Below, piece by piece: positions 53,799 through 61,938 of a DNA stretch of 64,000 bases. Position numbers and translations under genes: made by a program. The DNA comes from CAXBGS01 sp963975425 (GTDB lineage: Bacteria; Planctomycetota; Planctomycetia; Pirellulales; Pirellulaceae), in contig CAXBGS010000002.1 of the NCBI GenBank assembly GCA_963975425.1, positions 558,001-622,000 on the forward strand, written 5' to 3'. Each line of letters starts with the position of its first letter. The first letter of the stretch is position 1. The notes below the pieces were generated by a model that was not told the DNA's origin, did no database searches, and was given only the letters and a program-made list of their open reading frames with translations.

Positions 53799-55387
53799 GG
53801 ATTCCGGCCGGACGAGGTGGCGTAGGGTGATTCAGTTGTCGTGGGTGCTTGAGGCCACGGCGTTTCGCCTGGCGGCCACGACTTGGGTTGCTTTTCTCTT
53901 GCGGCGTCGACGGCATCGACCAGCCAAGCGGGCGGAGCTTTATTTTCGTCTTCGCCGTAAACGTACGGCAGGGCGGGTCGCATCAACAACGGTTTGTCAC
54001 CCAGCGGCGGACGCTCCTTTGCCGCTTCGGCCAGTCGCGCCGAGAGAGCCAGTACTGTATCGGGGTGGGAAGCGGCCACGTCGGTCGTTTCGGCCGGATC
54101 GTTCTTGATATCGAACAACACGTCGCCCATCAGTTTAAAGTTTCCTTTGCGAATGGTCGGAATCCGCACACTGCCGGTCACTTCGTAAATGATTTCCGTG
54201 CGCGGTGAATGCTTGGCGCCCCCGTTGTCACCAAACAGGGTTTCGCTCATGTCAATACTATCGATCGGCCTTGGTTGCTCGAGTGATCCGCCGGCGAGTT
54301 TTACAAAGGTTGCAAAGAAGTCGGTCACATGCATCATTGCATCCGTCTTATCGCCGGCACGCACACGTCCAGGCCATCGCATCACGCATGGGACGCGGAC
54401 GCCGCCCTCGTAAGTTGTGTTTTTCGTGCCCCGAAACGGGCGATTGCTTTCTTCGGTCAAACCGCCATTGTCATTGGTAACGATGAACAAAGTGTTTTCG
54501 CTGAACCCCTGTCGTTGAATTGCTGCATCAATGCGTCCAACCGCCTCGTCGTAGCACTTCAAAGCTGCGTCACGTGCGGAGTATTTTTCGGTATGTCGCG
54601 GGACGACGTCGATCGGTCCGTGCACCGCGTTGAACGGCACGTAGATGAAAAACGGTTTTGATGACTGTTGTTGGGCGATGACGCGTTCAAACTCAGCCGC
54701 AATCAAGTCCGTGGAATATCCGGATTCCTGGATGGGTTGTTCGTTGCGATGCCAGTCGTAAACGTGAAATGGCACCGGTGCATTGTGCGGAATCATGAAT
54801 GTGTTGTAGTCGATGCCCCAAGCGTAATGCCCATACTGATGCATGAATCCTTGCTGCATCGGCAAGTGTTCTTTCAACCATTCGCCGCAGTGCCACTTAC
54901 CGATGATAGCGGTAAAGTAGCCGGATTCTTTCAGTGCTTCGGCAACGGTGCGCTCGTCGGTATCCAACGCATGAATACGGCGTGTTTCTTCCCCGTCCTC
55001 GTTTTTGGCAAGCGTCAAGCCAAGCTTCTTCAGGTAGCTCGGCTTGCCAAAATCTTCGCTCCGCCAATCACTCCATGTTCGAAACGCGTAACGACCCGTC
55101 AACAGAGCTGCTCGCGTCGGGGCACACACGCTGTGCGTATAGAACTGAGAAAGCGTCAGGCTTTCAGAGGCGATGCGATCCAGGTGAGGTGTTAATTCGG
55201 GATTACCGCCGCAAAAGCCGGGTTGCCCATATCCCATGTCGTCGGACATCACCAAGACAATGTTCGGACGACTGCCATGGGGGGTTGCCGCGGAGCAATA
55301 CGTTTGCGGCGTCAGAAATTGCGGCAACAATGCGAGGGAAAGAGACAGACAAAATCGAACGGCATAACGCAGGGATATTCGTCGCAT
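53795..55387 (-). CDS. Exported type I sulfatase
   Basis: About 530 residues from ATG 55387, where a signal peptide (MRRISLRYAVRFCLSLSLAL) begins; frames back to 55450 add nothing. The formylglycine motif is C-A-P-T-R with Cys at about residue 88 (SVCAPTRAALLTG), within the usual distance of the VLVMSDDMGYGQPGFCGGNP metal block (~45-64), and later TNDNGG supplies more metal ligands. It hydrolyses sulfate esters on carbohydrates or lipids outside the cytoplasm, after modification by a formylglycine enzyme elsewhere. Coupled to the MFS gene. Confidence 0.93.
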   Translation of the reverse strand: MRRISLRYAVRFCLSLSLALLPQFLTPQTYCSAATPHGSRPNIVLVMSDDMGYGQPGFCGGNPELTPHLDRIASESLTLSQFYTHSVCAPTRAALLTGRYAFRTWSDWRSEDFGKPSYLKKLGLTLAKNEDGEETRRIHALDTDERTVAEALKESGYFTAIIGKWHCGEWLKEHLPMQQGFMHQYGHYAWGIDYNTFMIPHNAPVPFHVYDWHRNEQPIQESGYSTDLIAAEFERVIAQQQSSKPFFIYVPFNAVHGPIDVVPRHTEKYSARDAALKCYDEAVGRIDAAIQRQGFSENTLFIVTNDNGGLTEESNRPFRGTKNTTYEGGVRVPCVMRWPGRVRAGDKTDAMMHVTDFFATFVKLAGGSLEQPRPIDSIDMSETLFGDNGGAKHSPRTEIIYEVTGSVRIPTIRKGNFKLMGDVLFDIKNDPAETTDVAASHPDTVLALSARLAEAAKERPPLGDKPLLMRPALPYVYGEDENKAPPAWLVDAVDAAREKQPKSWPPGETPWPQAPTTTESPYATSSGRNP

Positions 55388-55632
55388 GGCATTGTGTGGC
55401 TGCAAAGAGAGCTGGATGGGAGGGCAAACGTCAGCGGCCGATTCCGCCAAATGTGAGACGTATTGTACGCAGAAGGTTCGCCAATGGGATTGCCACCCGA
55501 CGCGGGGTCAAACGACGGCATTTTCTTGCGTGAAACCGTCGAATTCCGACGGGCGGTTCAAGATTTCTGCGGTGACTCGGTTCTCCGACCCGCAGTCCCC
55601 ACGACGACGCTGCTTGGAAGCCGATCGTCGTG

Positions 55633-57609
55633 CTAGTTTTCGTCCAGCAGCCCGTTTTCGCTAGACGCATCGTCGCGTTCGTTGTCGGCGAGGCTTTCGG
55701 CCAGTCCCGTCGTTCCGATCGGCTCCAACTGCATCGACAAGAACTCGAACTGGGCAACGTAATTCGGAAAGTTGTTTGCGCCGATGAAGATGTCACACGT
55801 TTCGCCGATCGCCAACGCATCAGGCAAGACCATCAACGAAGTATCGCCGATGTACTTTGTTTTTTCTTTCTCGTCTTGCGCGACACGGATTGAATCCGAA
55901 TCCACACGGATGGTTAACCAACAGGTTTGATCGATGGGCAACCGGATCGATGTCACGAATCCCTCCATCCGCCGCTGGTCGCTAAGACCGATTCCCGATG
56001 TCCCTTTGCGATCGATCATGACGTAGGCATGAGTGTCTGCGATCGGCAGCCCTACATACAACGGCGCGTCACCAGAGATGCGTCGAACCTTGATCGACAG
56101 CTTGTATGCCGGTGGAACCGGATGACGGACTGCCAGCAGCGTTGCCCGACCTTCGCCGCTGATCACGCTCTCGCCGGTGTGGGTCCACGCGTCGCCCGAG
56201 AGAGTATCGCGCGAGGGATAAAGATAGGGCACCAATTCAACGGGCCAGACCACTTGATCGACCGCGGGGATCGGTCGGTAATCGATGACAGGGCTGGTTT
56301 CCAGACTGGGATCCGACATCAGTGCTGTGACTTTGGCGCCATCGTCGATCGAGATTTGGCGGGCTAGCCAACGCTGCGTATAAGTCCACGCGGCGGCACC
56401 GGTCACGACCGCGATCAACATGCAAACCAGCAAGATTGCGGCGACTCGCGCGTCCGGACGCGCGAGCGCGACTGTCGTTTGATGCGAATTCACGCCTGAC
56501 TGTGATCCGATCTCTTGGTAATGCGGAACCGACGCAAATTGCATTGCCTCGCTCGATTCCCCAAGCACACCGCTTTGTTGAACTTTTCTTAGGTCTTCCA
56601 TCAAATCTGCGGCGGACTGATAGCGATCCGACGGAGCTTTGGCCAACAGCTTTTTAAAAATTTCTTCAACGGCGTCGGGGACATCCAACTGGTCGTCGCT
56701 CAATTGCGGAATCGGCGCATTGCAATGAGCGAGCGCCTTTTCCGTTCGATCGCGACCACTGTACGGTGGCCGGCCTTTGATCAAAAAATGCAGCGTGCAC
56801 CCCAGGCTGTAAAGGTCTCCGGGCACGCCGACGGACCTTGCGTCGGCGTATTGCTCTGGCGAGATATACTCGGCCGTTCCCAGCATTTGCCCCGACTCGG
56901 TGGGACCGGTTTTGGTTAACCCTTCGTCTTCTTCGTCACCGCGTTTTACCGACGCGAGTCCCATGTCCAAGATCTTGACGCTGCAAGTCTCCGGATCGTA
57001 AAGAACGTTGTTCGGTTTGATATCGCGATGAATGACACCTTTGGAATGTGCATACTGAAGACCTTCCGCGATCTGCCGCGTAAACTCGATTGCCTTGCCA
57101 AGTGACATCCCACCATGCGTCCGCACCAATCGCGACAGGTCCAAGCCGGCGACGTAATCCATCACGAGATAAGAGACACCGTTATGGGTACCGGCGTTTA
57201 GAGCTCGAACGATTCGCGGATGCACCAAACTGCTGGCCGCTCGCACCTCGCGATTGAAGCGTCGGACGGCGTCGTCGTTGTAATCCAGCGTCGGCAGAAT
57301 GAACTTGAGCGCAACTTCGCGATCCATCATCGGATGTCTGGCGCGAAAAACGGTCCCCATACCGCCGTGAGCGATCGGTTCGATCAAGACATAATTGTCG
57401 ATCAGGACACGTTCAGGCTTGCCGCCGCTCAGTTCGCTGGCCTGGAACTCGGTGATACAGTTGGTTTTCTTGAGCGCATCGACCAAGTCATGTGCCGAAA
57501 CCGAATCTTCATTCTCTTGAGCAATCGTGCGCCGCGCAGCGTCAATATCTCTGCCAGTCACTACCCCGGCGTCTTTGAGCCACTTTGATAATTCGTCAGC
57601 GGTCAGCAT
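55633..57609 (-). CDS. Membrane Ser/Thr protein kinase
   Basis: About 658 residues from ATG 57609 (MLTADELSKWL). A TTG at 57642 would overlap the stop of the upstream gene by 4 bases, so coupling is possible but adds only 11 residues. An N-terminal helical region (~1-70) precedes the kinase: AHGGMGTVFRARHPMM (Gly loop), ALKF lysine, HRDIKPNN catalytic loop, DMG metal loop (for DFG). One membrane segment (AAILLVCMLIAVVTGAAAWTY, ~395-415) follows, then a ~240-residue exported beta-rich domain. The extracytoplasmic part could sense a ligand and signal inward. Confidence 0.92.
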   Translation of the reverse strand: MLTADELSKWLKDAGVVTGRDIDAARRTIAQENEDSVSAHDLVDALKKTNCITEFQASELSGGKPERVLIDNYVLIEPIAHGGMGTVFRARHPMMDREVALKFILPTLDYNDDAVRRFNREVRAASSLVHPRIVRALNAGTHNGVSYLVMDYVAGLDLSRLVRTHGGMSLGKAIEFTRQIAEGLQYAHSKGVIHRDIKPNNVLYDPETCSVKILDMGLASVKRGDEEDEGLTKTGPTESGQMLGTAEYISPEQYADARSVGVPGDLYSLGCTLHFLIKGRPPYSGRDRTEKALAHCNAPIPQLSDDQLDVPDAVEEIFKKLLAKAPSDRYQSAADLMEDLRKVQQSGVLGESSEAMQFASVPHYQEIGSQSGVNSHQTTVALARPDARVAAILLVCMLIAVVTGAAAWTYTQRWLARQISIDDGAKVTALMSDPSLETSPVIDYRPIPAVDQVVWPVELVPYLYPSRDTLSGDAWTHTGESVISGEGRATLLAVRHPVPPAYKLSIKVRRISGDAPLYVGLPIADTHAYVMIDRKGTSGIGLSDQRRMEGFVTSIRLPIDQTCWLTIRVDSDSIRVAQDEKEKTKYIGDTSLMVLPDALAIGETCDIFIGANNFPNYVAQFEFLSMQLEPIGTTGLAESLADNERDDASSENGLLDEN

Positions 57610-57638
57610 GCTCTTGCGTCGCGGATTCACCGATCGGA

Positions 57639-59300
57639 TCAAACACTTCCGTTATCCGAACGTTCGATGGTATCGTCAGTCACTGATTCACGATCGGACA
57701 AATCCGTTTCGCTGCCCGCGACGTCTAGTGTAAACGATTCCAGGGGCGCTTCGCTGCTTAAATGGGGTCCAGAGAGACCGTGATGGAAAGTTCCTGTCCT
57801 ATCTTGCAAGTCTTCTTCCAATCTCGCAGCGCTTCCTTCCATCGCGATATCAAAACTGTGCCCCAGCAGGTCTGCTAGTTGGTAACTGTTTAACGTCGAA
57901 CCGTCTTCGCTCCGCAGTGCCGAACCGTCACTGCGAAACAGCCCCGAACCGTCATCACTCAGCGGCGAAACGATCGGCATTTCACGACGGGGGTGTTCGC
58001 GTTCTCGCCGTTGGCGATCAGGGTCGGTCGCCGACCGAACGCTTCTCAGCGGATCAAACAGCTCAACGGCCCTGGACAACTTTTCGTAATCGACCGTCAA
58101 CTTCGTCCACGGCCACCGCCGGAACTCTCCCTGAGCCAAATGGATGCGTTGCGAAACCATTGACTCGATGTCACCCGGCGCGCCGCGTCGCTGATAGCTT
58201 TTTATCACATCTTGTGGGTTTCGCTGAATCATGATCAATGCGGGAGGACGCTTCATTCTTGCCAGCAGCGGCAGCCAATATCGCAGCGTGTAGACAAACC
58301 GAGGATCCTTGATGGCCCAAGGTTCGGGCAGACTCTGCAGCGCCGTCGTTGCCGCGTCGGGAAGACGACCGGACCGCATCGCCTGTTGATTCAAACGACG
58401 AATCGAAATGGTTTCGCCAAAAGTTTCGTCTGCTTCGCCGGACTCCCATCCACATCGATGCAACATCTTGGCCAAAACGGACGTGCCTGAGTGACCAACG
58501 CCAAGGATCACCACGTTTGGATTCACGGGACAGGGATGCTCGTCCCGCTGCTTCACGACACGCACACATTTGTCGATGTTGTTGGCCTTGAGGTAAGCCT
58601 GGAAATACCGTCCGGCTCGCTGACGGTACGGCAAGTAGTCTTTTTCACGTTGATCGGGAACGTGATAAAGGACCGATTCGCGGCACGTAGCAACTCGCCA
58701 CCGGCGGGCCTTTTTGACTTCATAAAAGTAGGGCGTATGTTCACCCACTTTCAGTCGATCGTCCCAAGGGTGCTCTAGCAGCATCTCGCGACGAAACAAT
58801 GCGAAATTCAACGCGACGTCACAGATTCGGTAGGGCGTCCCGCAAGGCGTCACCAACTGGCGGTGACGACTTTCGCGTAAATACATGGTCCGTCGAAAGA
58901 CATCGATGTCCATCGAAAACGATGTGATGCGTCCGTCGCCTCCCATCATCGCACCACCGACCACACCGACTTCTGCATCCGCATTCAAGACGTTCAATAA
59001 CGGTTCGATACGCGTGGTGGGGAAGAACAGAAAGTCTTCTTCCAACAGCAGCATCGCAGACGTTTCAACCTTGGATGCGATATAATTTCGAGCCGCCGAG
59101 ATACCACTATCAAACGGCAGGTGAAAGACTCGCACGCTTGACGGCAACGTTGCCTTGCGACGACCATTGTCAACCACCATGATCTTGGCGGCTGGATAAT
59201 TCTGGCGAATCGAATGAACCAGATTCGCCAGAAGTCCCGGACGTTGGAATGCGGTGATGGCGAATGTAACATCTGCGACAGTGAAGCCCCGACTTGGCAT
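57639..59300 (-). CDS. Glycosyltransferase-sulfotransferase fusion protein
   Basis: 553 residues. Residues ~8-225 are a GT-A family 2-like domain (AITAFQRPGLLANLVHSIRQ at the start, GISAARNYIA, and a DxD-like acidic site EEDFLF). Residues ~255-430 are a PAPS-dependent sulfotransferase: loop LGVGHSGTSVLAKML and the later LIMIQRNPQDVIKSY. The C-terminal ~125 residues are acidic, Ser/Asp-rich, with three 8-residue repeats (DGSGLF, DGSALR, DGSTLN). Together it could build and sulfate a glycan or surface polymer. The kinase gene follows it directly. Confidence 0.86.
   Translation of the reverse strand: MPSRGFTVADVTFAITAFQRPGLLANLVHSIRQNYPAAKIMVVDNGRRKATLPSSVRVFHLPFDSGISAARNYIASKVETSAMLLLEEDFLFFPTTRIEPLLNVLNADAEVGVVGGAMMGGDGRITSFSMDIDVFRRTMYLRESRHRQLVTPCGTPYRICDVALNFALFRREMLLEHPWDDRLKVGEHTPYFYEVKKARRWRVATCRESVLYHVPDQREKDYLPYRQRAGRYFQAYLKANNIDKCVRVVKQRDEHPCPVNPNVVILGVGHSGTSVLAKMLHRCGWESGEADETFGETISIRRLNQQAMRSGRLPDAATTALQSLPEPWAIKDPRFVYTLRYWLPLLARMKRPPALIMIQRNPQDVIKSYQRRGAPGDIESMVSQRIHLAQGEFRRWPWTKLTVDYEKLSRAVELFDPLRSVRSATDPDRQRREREHPRREMPIVSPLSDDGSGLFRSDGSALRSEDGSTLNSYQLADLLGHSFDIAMEGSAARLEEDLQDRTGTFHHGLSGPHLSSEAPLESFTLDVAGSETDLSDRESVTDDTIERSDNGSV
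57888..57962 (-). repeat. 24-bp in-frame coding repeat in the fusion protein tail, 3 copies
   Basis: Encodes three degenerate copies of an 8-residue unit of type S-D/E-D-G-S-x-L (DDGSGLFR, SDGSALRS, EDGSTLNS). Confidence 0.7.
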
Positions 59301-59485
59301 AGTTGGTTTGGAATCCTGTCGTTTCGACGTTGCGGTTCACTTTGTCATGCAGCCAACAGACGGTAATGCGGCCAAAGACCAGGATAGTCGCCTAATAGCG
59401 GTTCGCCACCCACCCGGCGGTCGCTGCGATTTGCACTTTAGTTGCTGACGATTTGACGAAACCCCCACTCGCTGAGACCTGAGAG

Positions 59486-60445
59486 ATGCCTGAAACACGA
59501 ACCGCTCATCCGATTTTGATCGACCAGTCGGACGAACTTCGGTTTTTGCCCGAAGGCCCGTACTCGGTACAAGATGACCAGTTGTCTTGGGTCGCGATTC
59601 AGCACGGCGGCGAAGCGACCGTTGGCAGCCTGAACGTCCTGGATTTGGCGACCAGCACCAACAAGACTTTCGAATTGCCAGGACGGCCGGGGTTCGCGTT
59701 TCCCTGTCAGTCCGAAGGACAATATGTGGTCGGCTGTGAAAGAGAGCTCGGCATCTTTGACACGAACAAAAAAAGCTGGCAGCCGTTCTGTGACGGAATC
59801 GACTCTGACGTCACCAACACGATCATCAACGACGGACTGGTCTATCAAGACAACTTGATTTTCGGAACCAAGGACCTGGAGTTTGCGACCACCAAGGCCG
59901 GGCTGTACCTGTACCGAGGACATGACAAGAAACTGATTCGCTTGCGCGACGATCAAATCTGCAGCAACGGCAAGGCGATCCGCAGTGACGAGGACGACGG
60001 CTTGGAATTGATCGATATCGATTCGCCGACACGTCAAGTCGTCAGCTATCCGATCGATATCGAAACGGGAACGATCGGTAGACCGGAAGTCATCATCGAC
60101 TTGAAAGACGATCCAGCGGTCCCCGATGGCGCACTGGTAACGCCCGATGACAAAGGGTTAATCGTGTCGATGTTCTTGCCGCAGGCGGCCGACCACGGTG
60201 AGACGCGATTGTATGACTTGGCCACGGGCCAGCTGAAATGCGTCTGGCAAACTCCCGGGTCGCCACAGAACACATGCCCGGCGCTGGTGCGTTTCGATGG
60301 ATCGATCAAACTGGTGATCACCACCGCCGTCGAACACATGACGCCGGAAGACCAAGCGGCATGCCCCAATGCCGGCCGACTGTTCATTGGTGACACTGAC
60401 ATCGCCGACCCAGGCGGTCCATTAGCACCGACCTATCCCGCGTAA
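59486..60445 (+). CDS. SMP-30/gluconolactonase-like beta-propeller protein
   Basis: 319 residues, no signal peptide, so cytoplasmic or unconventional. It has the SMP-30 order of elements: LRFLPEGPYSVQDDQLSWVA with the early acidic metal ligand, TNTIINDGLVY (Asn/Asp ligand region), CSNGKAIRSDEDDGLELI (N and D ligands) and VPDGALVTPDDKGLIVSM (PDG motif). Members hydrolyse lactones or phosphotriesters with Ca or Zn. Substrate cannot be told. It stands alone between convergent or divergent genes. Confidence 0.87.
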   Translation: MPETRTAHPILIDQSDELRFLPEGPYSVQDDQLSWVAIQHGGEATVGSLNVLDLATSTNKTFELPGRPGFAFPCQSEGQYVVGCERELGIFDTNKKSWQPFCDGIDSDVTNTIINDGLVYQDNLIFGTKDLEFATTKAGLYLYRGHDKKLIRLRDDQICSNGKAIRSDEDDGLELIDIDSPTRQVVSYPIDIETGTIGRPEVIIDLKDDPAVPDGALVTPDDKGLIVSMFLPQAADHGETRLYDLATGQLKCVWQTPGSPQNTCPALVRFDGSIKLVITTAVEHMTPEDQAACPNAGRLFIGDTDIADPGGPLAPTYPA

Positions 60446-60560
60446 GCCATCTTCGCCGCATCAACGTGCGACCGTGACGCCGGCGCCGCGAGGCGTCGCC
60501 ACAATCGGCGTCATAACAAACGGCACTAGCAACATCCACAACCGAAACGCTGACGACGTC

Positions 60561-61604
60561 TTAAAGCACGGTTTCGGGCTTGGGTTGGTGTTCTTCGATT
60601 AGCCGCGTTATCAAGTCATCCACGCTGATCCCATCGGCTTCCGCCGCAAACGTTGGAACGATGCGGTGACGCAGCACCGGATGGGCTAGCGATTGAACAT
60701 CATCGATCGAAACGTTCGTTCGTCCCTGCAGTGCCGCGCGAGCTTTCGCGGCCAATACCAATTGCTGGCTGGCTCGAGGCCCAGGCCCCCACTCGACCAT
60801 GTCTTTCACCCATGCCGCACAACCGGGTTCGCTGGGGCGAATCGCTCGGATCGTGTCGATCACCCAGTCTTTGACATGAGGCGGCAGCGGGATCAGCCGA
60901 ACCGTCCGCTGAAACTGGACAATTTGCGCGCCGGTGACGACGGAATTGACAGTCGACTGATGGTCCGATGTCGTGCGATCGATGATTTCCGCCTCTTCAT
61001 CGCGTGACGGATATTCGACAAGGACATGGAACAAGAATCGATCTCGCTGAGCTTCGGGCAAGGGGTAAGTCCCGTCCTGTTCGATCGGATTTTGTGTCGC
61101 CAAGACAAAGAACGGTTCTTCCAGCGGATAGGTCTTCCCGCCCGCCGTCACGGCGTGCTCTTGCATCGCTTCCAGCAGCGCCGCTTGTGTCTTTGGCGGC
61201 GTGCGATTGATTTCGTCGGCCAACAACATCTGAGTAAAAATCGGACCGGGTTCGAAAATCAATTCACGGCGCCCGGTGGCCGAGTCCTCTTGGATGATAT
61301 CGGTACCGGTAATATCGCCGGGCATCAAATCGGGCGTGAACTGGATCCGCCGAAAATCCAAGTCCATCGACTCCGCCAGCGTCCGAACCATCAACGTCTT
61401 TGCCAGCCCCGGAACACCTTCGAGCAAACAGTGTCCGCGCGACAAGATCGCAATCAACAGTTGCTCGACGACCTGATCCTGTCCGACGACGACGCGTCCG
61501 ACCTGTTGGCGAATTTCGTTGCACGCGGATACCAGTTCGGCGGCGTCTGCGGCTTCATCATTCGACTCTATCGGGGGCGGCTGAACCAATCGATGTTCCT
61601 GCAT
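60561..61604 (-). CDS. MoxR family AAA ATPase
   Basis: About 347 residues from ATG 61604 (MQEHRLVQPPP); an upstream start at 61712 adds 36 residues without family character. Walker A GVPGLAKT (~75-82), Walker B LLADEINRTPPKTQAALLEA (~135-154) and the sensor region FVLATQNPIEQDGTYPLPEA are intact. MoxR proteins assemble or activate other proteins, usually with a DUF58 partner encoded next door; none is visible within the window, so it may be an orphan or its partner lies elsewhere. Confidence 0.9.
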   Translation of the reverse strand: MQEHRLVQPPPIESNDEAADAAELVSACNEIRQQVGRVVVGQDQVVEQLLIAILSRGHCLLEGVPGLAKTLMVRTLAESMDLDFRRIQFTPDLMPGDITGTDIIQEDSATGRRELIFEPGPIFTQMLLADEINRTPPKTQAALLEAMQEHAVTAGGKTYPLEEPFFVLATQNPIEQDGTYPLPEAQRDRFLFHVLVEYPSRDEEAEIIDRTTSDHQSTVNSVVTGAQIVQFQRTVRLIPLPPHVKDWVIDTIRAIRPSEPGCAAWVKDMVEWGPGPRASQQLVLAAKARAALQGRTNVSIDDVQSLAHPVLRHRIVPTFAAEADGISVDDLITRLIEEHQPKPETVL

Positions 61605-61938
61605 GGGTTTGAGAAAAAATCCGAAGACCTCTTCATCATAATCGGCACGGTCGAATCGATGTGGAACCGCAACCGACAACGTGCGCCCGTCTCCGGATGA
61701 CACGTACTTCACGTGACATGCCGAATTGAACGGTTGGCGCAGCGCCTCGACGTGGGTTCATTCAACGGCGATGCCGACTAGAACCGGAACCCCCGCGAAT
61801 ACAATTGCGGCCCGCCCTAGATGGGAGGCCCACACGCACCGCCCCACCTTTTGCCGGCCCACTTGCACCGGCCGACTTGCACCGGCCCGGTCGTGTACGC
61901 TTCCGGGCTCATGTGACGAGGTCACATCGGTACATGAC

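Noticed and set aside
55633..57609. Pseudokinase
   Set aside because: HRD loop and Lys are intact; DMG in place of DFG keeps the metal-binding Asp.
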